Origin: Closterium sp. NIES-65
Taxonomy: Eukaryota; Streptophyta; Zygnematophyceae; Desmidiales; Closteriaceae
NCBI GenBank assembly: GCA_948144175.1
Contig: CANXME010002134.1
Coordinates: 248,001-312,000, forward strand
Reading direction: 5' to 3'
DNA: 64,000 nt
How positions within the stretch are numbered: position 1 is the first letter of the stretch; every line of letters begins with the position of its first letter. Positions 10,674-20,976 of this stretch are shown in pieces. The position numbers and the translations under genes were made by a program. Below the pieces are notes generated by a model. The model was not told where the DNA came from. It searched no databases and saw nothing but the letters and a program-made list of their open reading frames with translations.

Positions 10674-13600
10674 ATGGCGACGCCTAGGGTCCTGCGCTTT
10701 GATGCCGAGGGTAGACCGCTGGAGTTCTCTGTCTGGCTCCTCCATGTACAGCGCCTACTAGAGAGTCAGTGTCAGGCTGACGAGTCCCTCTGGGCGCACA
10801 CCTCTGGTGACCTTCCTGCATCCTCTGCTCCTGAACCCCTAGGCACTGATCCCAATACTGCGGACAGAGAGCGTTTTGCATTTCAGCGCGCTGCCTTGAC
10901 AGCCTAGAAGTCGCGCGATGCCGTGGCCTGCATTGCCCTCGGCAGCCTCCTCCCTGTGTCTGAGGAGACCCACTTCACTCAGGTTCGCACTGCTAGCAGT
11001 AAAGGCTCGCTAGTCCACTCCCACCAGTGTCTCTCTTGGTCCCCTGTTCCTCCCGTTCCTGTTTCTTGACCTCGCCTTGTTTGAGCACTCTGCTGACCTG
11101 ATCGCTCACCTGAGCTCGCTGAATTCTAGCTACCTCGATGCCTGCACTGATACATAGCTTGCATTGCTCCCCCCCCTATGGCGATCACTATTTATTTTAT
11201 CGTCACTAGCCTCCCTGACCGCCTTGCCACATTTCGTGATACGCTTCTTTTGAAGCACCCTAGCGAGCTCACTATCGAGGTCCTTGAGTCTGCACACAAG
11301 GACGTCGAGAGCAACCCCCGCTCCATAGCCTAAGCCTCTAGCACTATGCCCCCTCCACTATTCCACGGATGCACTGTCCCACAGCTGCCCACCTTCACTG
11401 CCTCCCTCGCCACTACTGCTACTGACAAGACCGCAGCTGCTATCACGACTTCTACGCGGTTTTGAGCTAGGAGTGGCAGGAGGGGCGGCCAGGGTGTAGC
11501 CAGCAGCGGAGGCGGTGGAGGTGGCATGGCGAGTGGTGGTGGCGGGAGTGTAGGCATTGGTGGAGCGCCTCATGCAACTCCTAGTGGCTCCCCTGCTTCA
11601 GCTGGTGGAGGTGACGCTCGGGTTCGCGGGGGACCTGCGGGGCTGCCAGCTGCAGGTGCTGGGGTGGCGGCTTGAAACTTGGCTCAGCAGCAGCAGCAGG
11701 TTCAGTGGCATGGTTCAGGACCGCATCAGCTATCGCATGGTCATGCCCTCCCACCCTGCCCCTACCTCATCCAGACAGGTACTCGTAGTGGCCTCCGCTG
11801 CGACTGCTGTCACCGACCGGGTTAGTGCTTTGCTTCGCTCACTGACAGACTTCGCGCGGCCTACGGTGCAGACGGCCCTGCCCCTGACTGGCTTCCCCTT
11901 GTTCTCTCGCACGGTCCCGCACTATAAGACATGTCTGCTTCTTAATTACTTGAACGCTTAGTAACTGCCAATGCTATGTACGCTGTTGTCGACTCTAGTG
12001 CTTTTGACTCTGTTTGCTCGCGTGTTTTTAGCTAAGGTGCTAGTGTTGATCTTGTGCCAGTTGCTAGCGTAGGTGTTTGTGTAGGCGCTAGTCTAGGTGC
12101 CACTTCGACGGACGCGTCACTGTTTCTCACGCTGGACTCTTGTGCGTCGCACTATTTCTTCCGCGACCACACGACTCTTACTCCGCTTCCTGCACCGGTC
12201 TCTGTCGCACCGGCTGATCCCACTTCGGGACCAGTCATTGCTCGCCACTCTACTACGCTTCTGTGCCCGGCTATTCCTTCGGGTTCACTGACAAGACTCC
12301 ACATCCCCTCATTTTCTAGGAACCTGGTGGGTGTGCGGCCGCTCAAGAGTCATCACGTTGGTGTTTCGCTAGAGCCTTCTATGGACTCTGCGACCTGTGT
12401 GGATGGTGACACGTACGCCCCCCTGGCCATCTTTTGCCAGGAGCTAGGTTCTGGTCTCTACACGCTTCACACTGCCCCTCAAGAGAGGTAGCAGCAGCAG
12501 GAGCCACTGCCTCCGACCCCTGTCACTGCCCCCCGTCAGGTCCCAGCGTCCCACCAGGTAGCCGTTTGTGGTCAAGTTACGGCGTCTGGTCTGGTCGCTA
12601 CTTCTTGCTCGTGTCAGTCGCTTGCCCACCCCACCATTCTGTGGCACCACTGTCTTGGTCACCCGTCCCTTCCTCGCATTCGCACTATGTCTAGTCAGCG
12701 TTTTGTCTTAGGCCTCCCCTGAGTCTTGCCGTCGCTGCCGCCTTCGCGTGCACCACCTTGCGGCCCTTGTGTCGAGGATCGGCTGCGCGCCACCCCTTGC
12801 TCCTCCTCCCTTCGTAAGGCCACCGAGGCCTTCGAGACTCTCCACTTAGACGTCTGGGGTCCCGCCTCTCGCCCCGGTCCTGAGCAAGAGTGTTTCTTTC
12901 TGGTGGTCGTTGACGACTACTCTCGCTACACCACTGTTTTCCATTTGACCAAGAAGTCTGACATGACTTGTACGCTGATCAGATGGTTGCTCACCACAGA
13001 AGGTACTCGTCACCGTCGTATTAGTTGTCTTCATTCCAACCGTGGGGGTGAGTTTCGCTTTGGCGTCCTTGTCAAATTCTGTCGTGATTAGGGCATCCTC
13101 CAGTCTTGGACGCTTCCAGAGTTCCCACAGCAGAATGGGGTTGCTAAGCGCTGCATAGGCTTGGTCACGGAGATTGCACGCACATCCATGATCCACGCCC
13201 ATGCGCCCCATTTTTTGTGGCCCTACGCGGTTCGGTACGCCGCTCACCAGCTGAAATTTTGGCCACGTGTCTCCCGGCCAGGGGTTTCACCGACCAGTCT
13301 TTGGACCAAGTCCCCTGGTATTGCGTCGTGTTTTCGTGTCTAGGGCTGCTTGGCGCGTCTTCGCGACACCTCTGAAGACAAGATCTTACCTCGCGCCATT
13401 CCCTATATCTTTTTTGGTTTCCCAGAGGACTCCTCTGACTTCACCTTCTACCACCCTCCCCTTCACCGGTTCCTTGACTCCTGTGACGCCAGCATTGAAG
13501 AGTCAGTCCCCTATTACACCCGGTACCCCTGACGAGGTCTCCCTGTTCCTCCTCCCCCTCTCTTCTTGACTCCCACTCCCCCTCCTGCTCCTCTGGTACA

Positions 13601-16600
13601 ACCCCCCCCCCCCCCCCCCCCTGGTCCAGGTGTTACACGCTACCCCCCCCCTCCCCCCCAAGCAGCAGCTCTGGTCCCGTCCCCTTCTCCGCAGTCCTCC
13701 TCACAGTCACCGCAGCAGCTGACAGCACTTCCTCAATAGGCTGTTGTAGACCCTGACGGTGCTGGTGTTCGCAGTACGGACCCTGGAGGTGCTGCCTCTG
13801 GAGGTGTTGGAGTTGGAGCTGAGAGTGTGCCAACACGAGATTCTGGTGTTGGGGGTGCTGGAGCTGGAGCTGAGCCCGTGTCTGTAGGAGGTTCTAGTCT
13901 TTGAGGAGCTGGTGTTCGTCGAGCTGTCACTGGGGGTGCTACAACTGGGGGTGCGGGTACGTCCTCTGCTGGACCTGGAGAGCTCGGGACTGGCCGCGTT
14001 GCTGCTGGCGGTGCTGGCTCTAGGGGTGGTGCGACTGGTGCTTTGGAGAGCGGTCCTGGGGCTACCATTTCCCTAGACACTACTCCTCCCCCCCACCCCT
14101 ACCCGGCCCGGCACTAGGCCCTTCTTCACCATGCACGTGAGGAGCAGCTGGAGTTGGAGCGAGAGAGGCTAGCGTTGGAGCGGCAGCAGCTGGAGCGGCA
14201 GCAGCTGGAGCTACAGCAGCAGCAGCCGCCGCAGCAGGAGCAGCAGCCGCAGCAGCAGCAGTGGCCGCCTCCGCCTCCTGTCTCTGGCCTTCGGACCCTT
14301 CGTCTCCCCTCCCCTTCTCCTCCCTCCTCCCCCTCTCCTCCTGTCTACGGTCCCATGTTTCCTCCTCCTGACCCCACCCCGGTTGTTTTCCCCCGTTCTC
14401 AGCCTACGTTGTCCCCTCCTCTTTCTCACACTTGGGCTTTTCGCTCTCCTCGTGCTCCTCCCTCATCCCCTGCTCCCGTCACTGACCTTCGTACTATACT
14501 ATTTCATTCTAGCTCCCCTTGTTTGTCTCCCTCTCTGTTTCCTTCTCCCCCTGAGTCGGCCCTTACTGCTTCACTCTCTTTTCCTGTCACTAACTACTAC
14601 TGCACGTACCGTCCCGTTCTCTCTCGTGTTCTCGTCTCTCTTGTTACGGACCCTCGTGCCTCTCTGTCCTCTGTCTCCGCCCTTACTGCCACTGTCACTG
14701 AGTTCGCCGCATCTCGCCACCTTGACAACGCTACTCGTGTTGTGGCTGCTCCTCCTACTAGTCCTATGGCTGTCGGGGGTAGGTCTGCCCTTGGCTATGA
14801 CGCCCTGAGGACAGGTAGTTTGAGCTAGAGCTTTGGGCAGCCGATTTGCCTTATCTCTGTCCCATGCTGCTCACTCCCGAGGGAGACCCCGGTGCCCTTG
14901 ATATACCGACTCCTCGCACTTACGCTGAGGCAGTGTCAGGGCCTTGGGCCTCTTAGTAGAGAGCTGCCATGGTTGCAAAGATGGCCTCCTACACATCCAC
15001 AAGCACCTACGTCGACGAGGTTCCCCTTCCGGGGGCGAACGTAGTCGATGGTATGTGGATCTTCAAGGTAAAGTGGCCACCGAGATCTCCTCCAGTCTTC
15101 AAGGCGCGTTATGTGGCTAGAGGTTTGAGTCAGCGCGAGGGAGTTGACTTTTTTCAGACCTTCGCGCCTACCCCAAAGACGACCACTCTTCGGGTGTTAC
15201 TTCACGTGGCAGCACAGAGAAACTACGAGTTACACTCTCTCGACTTCTCCAACGTCTTCTTTCAGGGTAGCCTACACGAGGAGGTCTGGCTGCGTCGTCC
15301 CTCTGTCTTTACTGGCACTTTCCCTCCTGGGATCTAGTGGAGGCTCAGACGACCGGTCTACAGTCTCCGTTACGCGCCTCATGAGTGGCACGATACTCTT
15401 CGCTCTACCCTATCTGACCTCAGTTTTTGGCCGTCCTCTCCCGACGTTGCTGTTTGTTCGTCGTGGCTCCACACCTTTCTTTGTACTGGTCTACGTCGAC
15501 AACCAGGTATTCGCCACTACTGACACGGTTGATTTGGTGGACGTGAAGTCCGAACTGCAGAAGAGACACGCGTGCACTGACCTTGGTGAGCTGCGCCACT
15601 ACCTTGGCCTGCAAATCACCAGTGACAGAGCATCTCGCACCATCACTTTGACCCAGTCACACATGGTGCAGCAGGTCCTTCAGCGGTTCGGGTTTCAGTT
15701 CTCCACTACACAGCCTACTCCTCTTGCTGTTGACCACAGACTCGCTGGACCCTTCCCTCACAAGTCGTTTGAGCCTAGTGGTCGTTACTCAGAGCTTGTG
15801 GGCTTCCTTATGTACCTGATGGCTTGTACTCGCTCGAACCTCACTGTGAGGATCTAGGATTGAGTTCAGAAAAGAGAATGAGAATTGAGTCGAATTGAAT
15901 TGAATTGAATGTCCACCTGGGTACAGCACGAGGCTATATATAGGCTCGACACAAGGCCCCGTAACCAGGTGTTACGCGAAGGTTCCGCGGGTCGCGAAGC
16001 GTCCCGAACAGATCCTTACCGAATTCGGTAGAAGGCAATTCGGTGGCAACCGAAAAGCCAGAATTCGGTGCACGCAACCTAGCCCGGTGCTATAACTATA
16101 ATAAAATATAGGAAAGCACCTAGCCTAGGAAATCAAGCAATTCATGCATGCATATGATTATCCTATGCTAGAAATAGCATGATAAAGTAGAGGCAAGCAA
16201 GCATAGCTGGCATAAGCCGTCGTACTCTCACACTCACCTTCCCTCTCAGCATCCTTGCCCGCTTTGTTGCACCAGGGAGACACCGTCCTATTCACAGGAC
16301 AACTGCTGTGAGGGTGGCGAAGTACCTAGCGACGACATTAGGCGTGGGGCTGGTGCTTGGAGGGAGATAGCGTGTCGTGCTCACTGGCCAGTGTGACTCC
16401 TCTTACGCCGACAACGCCGAGACTCACAGGTCCATGCAGGGGTACTGTTTCAGTCTAGGCTCTTAAGCTGTGTCGCGGAGGTCTACTCGTTCCTCCTCTG
16501 TCTCGACCTCTACTGCTGAGGCCGAGATTTACGCTGGAGCCTGCACAGGAGCTGCGTTGGTTGACCTTCTGGCTCACTGACCTTGGTGAGCGGCCGAGCT

Positions 16601-16815
16601 CTGCACCGACCTTGTTTACAGACAACAAGGCGTTGATTCTCCTGTGTCGAGAGCCTTGACTGGAGAGCAGAATGAAGCACATCAGCGTCAGGTACTTTCT
16701 TTCTCGAGAGTTGCAGAGGCGTGGACAGGCTCGTTTGGACTTTGTGGGCTCCGAGGCCAACACTGTAGACATCTTCACCAAGGCCCTTCCGCCTTGTGAC
16801 CACCACAGATTTTGA
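10674..16815 (+). pseudogene. Gag-Pol of copia element I (heavily decayed)
   Basis: Starts with MATPRVLRFDAEGRP, homologous to the gag start of element A. Further on: a protease-like segment LDSCASHYFF near 12135 (Asp-Ser-Cys rather than Asp-Ser-Gly), GAG-pre-integrase near 12640-12780, integrase core 12840-13250 (LHLDVWGP; the QQNGVAKR box has Lys in place of the catalytic Glu), a Gln/Pro-rich linker, reverse transcriptase 14969-15840 (FVLVYVDN near 15480-15510 in place of YVDD) and RNase H pieces to about 16810. Stops near 10904, 11153, 12489, 13090, 13341, 13738, 14826, 14953, 14956 and 15337 are TAG. A solo LTR (15845-16232) splits the RNase H region, and a 20-base C run lies at 13602-13621. 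Non-functional. Confidence 0.85.
15845..16232. mobile_element. Solo LTR (388 bp) inserted in element I
   Basis: Begins TGTGAG and ends CTCACA. It is flanked by an exact 5-bp duplication CTCAC (15840-15844 and 16233-16237) and contains a TATATATAGG box near 15932. The copia frame resumes directly after it. It resembles no other LTR in the window, so it belongs to a separate family reduced to a solo LTR by recombination. Confidence 0.85.
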
Positions 16816-17055
16816 GTGCAGTTAGGTCTCGTTGACACATGTTCTCGACTTGTGTAGACTTATGTTGTCTGCTTGTTTCGTTTGTACTCTGTAATATACC
16901 TCCGTGAACTCTTGGACTGCCCTTGTGGCCTCTTGCTTGTGTTCGAACTATGTGGTGACGTTGTGATCCACCCTGGGCTTTGTCTCTTTGTGACTGGTCT
17001 TGAGACCGTACAGTTTGGTTGTTGCATGACACCCCTCACTTAGACTATAGGGGTC
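16816..17055 (+). promoter_or_regulatory. 3' untranslated region and polypurine tract of element I
   Basis: Contains the GTGATCCACCCTG box (about 16960-16985) shared with A, B, G and H, and the purine-rich CTATAGGGGTC directly before the 3' LTR. Its near-copy lies at 3945-4135. Confidence 0.65.
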
Positions 17056-17165
17056 TGTCAAATGTTGTAGCCTGTAGTGAGGCTTGTCATGTGGGGTAGA
17101 GATGTTAGGGTTAGGTATATGTACCCCAACTTAAAGTAATACACACATCATTTCCGTTTCTGACA
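17056..17165 (+). repeat. 3' LTR of element I
   Basis: A 110-bp LTR with TGTCAAATG and CTGACA ends, paired with 4136-4244. Confidence 0.85.
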
Positions 17166-17493
17166 TCAGGCTTAGGTTATCCTGCTTCGCGCTGCGTCGT
17201 CTGTGGGAGGAGATGAAATTGACCTGGTGAATAGGGAGAGGGAGGACACTGAGGAAGTGGGGAAGCCCTGTGGGTGGAGGCTCAGTATTTGGTGTCTCCT
17301 ATGGTTTGAGGGGCGCTTGAGGGTTATTTTCAGAGAGATTTTATGGGACGTGTCGGGGGGTATCATTTTTTACAAGGCTACTCTTTGGGTTGGTTTTGTT
17401 CATTTTATCGGGTGGCGATTGAGTATATGATTAGTTAAAAAAATGATAATATGCTGATGTCAGCTACAATTTGGTGTTTCTCTTCACTGTTTA
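17166..17493. other. Low-copy sequence between element I and the gypsy element
   Basis: About 330 bases with no recognisable gene. The first 25 bases loosely resemble a primer site and leader (TCAGGCTTAGGTTATCCTG), so they may be a trace of another tandem unit of element I. The final five bases, GTTTA, are the left target duplication of the gypsy element. Confidence 0.5.
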
Positions 17494-17652
17494 TGTAAGG
17501 ATTTTTTTTTTTGGATTCCTTACTGGGTCACACTGTACGCGTACAACCTCGGTTTTTGGAAAACCAGTCTCGGTCCGCCGGCCTCGCCTTCCGAACCACC
17601 ACCGCGTCGCCTTCGGGTTTTCCAACCCCAAACCTGCACCCAGCCATCTCGC
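17494..17652 (+). repeat. 5' LTR of the gypsy element, left part
   Basis: Begins TGTAAGG and matches the start of the 3' LTR at 56236. It is cut at 17652 by element E. Confidence 0.9.
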
Positions 17653-17796
17653 TGTCAGAAACAAGAAGTGAGAAACAGCAATGAGCAAAGGAGGGTTTGC
17701 ACTAGCAGCAGTTGGCATACATATAGGAAACCCTAATTGGGTTGTACTCGCTGTAGAGTACCCCACTGTAGGCTAGACAATAATAACATTCTGACA
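17653..17796 (-). repeat. 3' LTR of element E
   Basis: 144-bp LTR, partner of 18930-19073, next to the polypurine tract. Confidence 0.9.
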
Positions 17797-18410
17797 CACC
17801 CCCATAGCCAAAGTGGGGTGTAATCAGCACAATGAGCAGGCATAGCAATAGTTCACAATTATAAGCAAAGCTAGAGGCGATCACAGAGGGCAAGTGAGGA
17901 GGAGGAGGAATTGTGAGGGGAGAGAAGATGGGAGACGACGGCTGAAGCTGCGGTCACACGGGCAACAGGAGCGCGCACACAGTGGCTACTGAGCTCACGA
18001 AGGCACCGGACTACAGGAGTAACAGGCTCGGCGGCTACGAGGAGCGGCAAGAGCAACGGACCCACGGGCGACAGGCACAGCAGGCTCTCTGGGCTACCGA
18101 GAGCACGACGGCTCCGGACTACTGGCGCTGCAGGCGACACGACGGCAGCCTCCACGCAACCTCCCCTGACCGTCCCACGCCCCTCTCACACACCCCCTGC
18201 AAAAACCCTAACTCCACTCCCACGTCACCCCCCTGGCTCCACTCCCCTCGGCTCCCACACCTCCACCCCCCTGAGCAGCAGCTGTAGCAGTGGGAGACGA
18301 ACAAGGAGGGGAGAGGGAAGGGGAGCACCCACACCGCACACCCCCATGCTCGCCACCCCACACCCCCTACCACCGTGGAACGCACGGCGGCACGGGAGGA
18401 ACGGGCAGCA

Positions 18411-18411
<1 letters not shown>

Positions 18412-18444
<33 letters not shown>
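18412..18444. repeat. 33-base G homopolymer in element E
   Basis: Unbroken G run in the internal region, at the place corresponding to the G run of element H near 55157-55184. Confidence 0.9.
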
Positions 18445-18446
<2 letters not shown>

Positions 18447-18896
18447 GGGACAGAAGGGGGGCCGCGCGCTCCTTCTCAGGGGTCGCCGAAACGGACGGGC
18501 GAGGGGGCGCGCGCGGTTCCCCAGGGCGCCGTGACGGACGAGCACGGGGCGCGCGCGGCTCCCCAGGCCGCCGCAACGGACGGGCGGAGGCCGCGCGCGA
18601 CTCCTTAGGGCGCCGCGACGGACGGGCGGGGGGCGCACGCAGCTCCCCAGGGCGCCGCGACGGACGGAAGGGGGGGCGCGTGCGGCCTGCAGGGCGACGC
18701 GACGAGACGGGCGGGGGCTGTGCGCGGGTCCCCACAGCAGAAAACCGCCGCGCGCCCCGAGCGCACGGCGGGATGAAGAAACCCTAAAAATTTTCGCCCC
18801 GAGCGCACGGCGGCAGGAAGAAGATGTCGCGCGCCCGAGGCGCGCGAGAAGTAGAACAGCAGCGGAAGCAGTTAGGTGGCGGGCCCACCCACAGGA

Positions 18897-18929
18897 TCGA
18901 CCCAAGGGGGTCGACCTGCTCTGATAGCA
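18897..18929 (-). promoter_or_regulatory. Primer binding site and stem-loop of element E
   Basis: Minus strand TGCTATCAGAGC follows the 5' LTR. A seven-base stem (18897-18903 with 18908-18914) and a four-base loop follow. Confidence 0.7.
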
Positions 18930-19073
18930 TGTCAAAAACAAGAAGTGAGAAACAACAATGAGCAAAGGAGGGTTTGCACTAGCAGCGGTTGGCATACATA
19001 TAGGAAACCCTAATTGGGTTGTACTCGTTATAGAGTACCCCACTGCAGGCTAGAGAATAATAACATTCTGACA
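18930..19073 (-). repeat. 5' LTR of element E
   Basis: 144-bp LTR, partner of 17653-17796. Confidence 0.9.
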
Positions 19074-19235
19074 GTACCGTACCAGCTTCGAAGGAGTAGA
19101 AAGAATCAGGCGACCCCGCGACCTCGGCCTAGCTAGCATTTCTATATTAGTTCTAGGCCTCGTTGTTCCCTCAGACATTGTAATCACTTCCGCGTTATTG
19201 AATTCTGCGCACTCTTCCTTTCACAACTCAGAACA
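19074..19235 (+). repeat. 5' LTR of the gypsy element, right part
   Basis: From about 19123 this matches 56392-56515 of the 3' LTR. The first ~48 bases (19074-19121) are largely absent from the 3' LTR, so that copy lost them or this one gained them. It ends AACA and is followed by the primer site. Confidence 0.85.
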
Positions 19236-19237
19236 AT

Positions 19238-19250
19238 TGGTATCAGAGCC
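19238..19250 (+). promoter_or_regulatory. Primer binding site of the gypsy element
   Basis: TGGTATCAGAGCC, the classical complement of the 3' end of plant initiator-Met tRNA, two bases beyond the 5' LTR. Confidence 0.9.
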
Positions 19251-19441
19251 TACTTTCCTAGGTTACCCTCGCGTTTCCGGGTAGTTTGTATAAGGGGAGC
19301 GATAGACTTGCTGGGCTGTAAAGCGGTTGGCCCGTGAAGTAGATACGATTATTTCACCCCGACTACGATAGCGTTTACGCCTTCACCGAAGTCAGAAAAA
19401 TCGCTAGGCACCCCCTGCCCGTTAGACGAAGCCTGCAACAC

Positions 19442-19890
19442 ATGGACCACGCGGAGGGCAACGAGTTCATGCAACAGTTCCGGATGATGCAGGCCAACAT
19501 GCAAACTATGTCTGCAGAGATGGAGCGTCTCCAGAAGGAAAACGCCGAACTACACCAGGCGCGTGGTGAAGCGCGCTAGGAGTCGCATGTCGTCGACGTC
19601 GCAAGTTGTAGCACTGCACCAGATGAGCGAGTGTGGAGTGAGCTGGAAGGCGAGATGGATGCGGACAAAGCGAGGCAGGCATAGCAGCAACAGTCACCGC
19701 AACAGTCGCGTGCAGCAATGACACGTGCAGCAGCGACAACGACGGCGACGTCAGCAGCAATGCCAACAATTCAAGCAACAACGACGGCTTTGACAACTGT
19801 TAAAATCAAGCCGACAAACCCGCCCCCGTTTAACTCAAGTGACAAGTTCGTCACTGTTTCTGCTTGGTTGTTCGGTGTGGAGGTGTTTTT
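19442..19890 (+). pseudogene. Gypsy gag, N-terminal part
   Basis: Starts at ATG 19442 (MDHAEGNEFMQQF) with a Gln/Met-rich, probably coiled-coil start, followed by a Thr/Ala-rich stretch and PPPFNSSDKF, a typical opening of the gypsy capsid region. Two in-frame TAG codons (near 19576 and 19681) stand where Gln is likely. The frame is cut in ...VEVFF by element F and resumes at 26658. Confidence 0.8.
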
Positions 19891-20754
19891 TGTTGTGTGA
19901 TGCAACCATATGCATTCACGTCTGTCTGCCTCCCATCATGTGTTTGTGCGTTGCATGCGTGGTGTGAGCGTGTGCAAGAAATTTGTGTCTTGTGTGGTTT
20001 GGATTTTCTGTGTGTGTATGTTATTTGGCTTGAGCAGATATCTGAAGTGATTCCTCTACTCAAGAGCTTTCCGACGAACCATGAATCGTCGCGATCGGAG
20101 CACAATCAAGAAAGTTACGAACATCGGAGTTCGTATGCTTATATATTCTGGTTGCAGCTACTTTGGGAAGTTGTGGCATTGACTCAATATGGGGTACAGA
20201 CTTGTGGGGGTTGGGAAATTCGAACCCATCACTGTAGATGCTGCCAAGAGGTTGGGTGAAGCCAAACCAGGTTGGTAAGTGTGGCCAAGTTGTGGTGAGG
20301 TGGATGGCATGGGTTGGAAAGTGACAAAGGTCAAAGTTTGTTGCCTATGGGGAAGGGAATTGTGTGGCATGGGGTTTCGTTGGTTGGGGACTCTCTCTTG
20401 GGACCTCCCCTCTCGTCCTCCTCTTCCCCTCCTACCAGGTTTAGTGCTACTCTAATGTTCTTTTGTGGGACTTGTGAGTTAATTGTGATTGAGTTAAATT
20501 TCCGTGGCAGCATACCCCCTAGTGCGCCGAAAAGTATAACTCGAGATATGCTTCATATTTGGATACGATTCAAATTGAGAAATGTAGCCACAGTCTAGGG
20601 CTACAACATATTCAAATTTTTTGGGATTCTAAGAGTGCACCTTTTGTCGACAACGTTTCTTGTGAATTCGACGTTTCTGTCCAGAAATTGAGACCAACGA
20701 TTTTGAGAAATTTGGGCACCTAATCTTCATAGACTCCGTCATTAGTTTTTAACA
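19891..20754 (+). repeat. 5' LTR of element F
   Basis: 864-bp LTR from TGTTGTGTG to TTTTTAACA, very similar to 25499-26657 once the insertions in the latter are removed. Confidence 0.95.
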
Positions 20755-20756
20755 AG

Positions 20757-20771
20757 TGGTATCAGAGCTGG
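20757..20771 (+). promoter_or_regulatory. Primer binding site of element F
   Basis: TGGTATCAGAGCTGG, two bases after the 5' LTR, complementary to initiator-Met tRNA. Confidence 0.9.
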
Positions 20772-20976
20772 TTAAGGACTTTGTGGAGAGTCTACTGAAG
20801 TGTGAAGACCCTCCTAGACCCACCATGACCTGTGGGCGTGCCTAAGTGGAGTTCTAGAGGTTGCACGTGACTTCCGCTAAGGGGAAACTCTGCCGAAATT
20901 TCGTTGGCGCCGACACTTGTGAAGATTGTGTGGATCTACATTGTGACCAGCAAAGGGGGGTAGCTGAAACCTCTGA

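Larger units (their letters stand above)
3913..17165 (+). mobile_element. Short-LTR Ty1/copia element I, old, tandem-LTR form with nested insertions
   Basis: A + strand copia retrotransposon. The right LTR is 17056-17165 and a full internal LTR is 4136-4244, followed by an initiator-Met-like primer site. To the left is a short unit: the first 32 bases of an LTR (3913-3944) joined to the last ~190 bases of the internal region (3945-4135). This gives an LTR-int-LTR-int-LTR array whose first unit is mostly deleted. The flanks TTAGG (3908-3912) and TCAGG (17166-17170) could be a 5-bp target duplication with one C/T change. Element A (4699-10360) is inserted in the leader and a solo LTR (15845-16232) in the RNase H region. 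The coding region is heavily decayed. Confidence 0.8.
17653..19073 (-). mobile_element. Non-autonomous short-LTR element E
   Basis: Two 144-bp LTRs (17653-17796 and 18930-19073) with TGTCA...CTGACA ends, differing at about seven positions. The internal region is only 1.13 kb and encodes no recognisable Gag or Pol. On the minus strand, TGCTATCAGAGC next to the 5' LTR resembles the initiator-Met primer site. It is followed by a hairpin (TCGACCC, loop, GGGTCGA at 18897-18914). A G-rich polypurine tract abuts the other LTR. The interior holds a 33-base G run (18412-18444) and GC-rich repeats of about 40-60 bases. No clear target duplication is seen (CTCGC versus GTACC). It resembles element H along its length. 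Confidence 0.85.

Noticed and set aside
17203-17430. 75-codon open frame between element I and the gypsy LTR
   Set aside because: Chance length, no recognisable motif, no support from neighbours.
17648-19078. A target duplication for element E
   Set aside because: The flanking five bases (CTCGC and GTACC) do not match; about 48 bases right of E are also mostly missing from the other gypsy LTR, so the site was probably rearranged.
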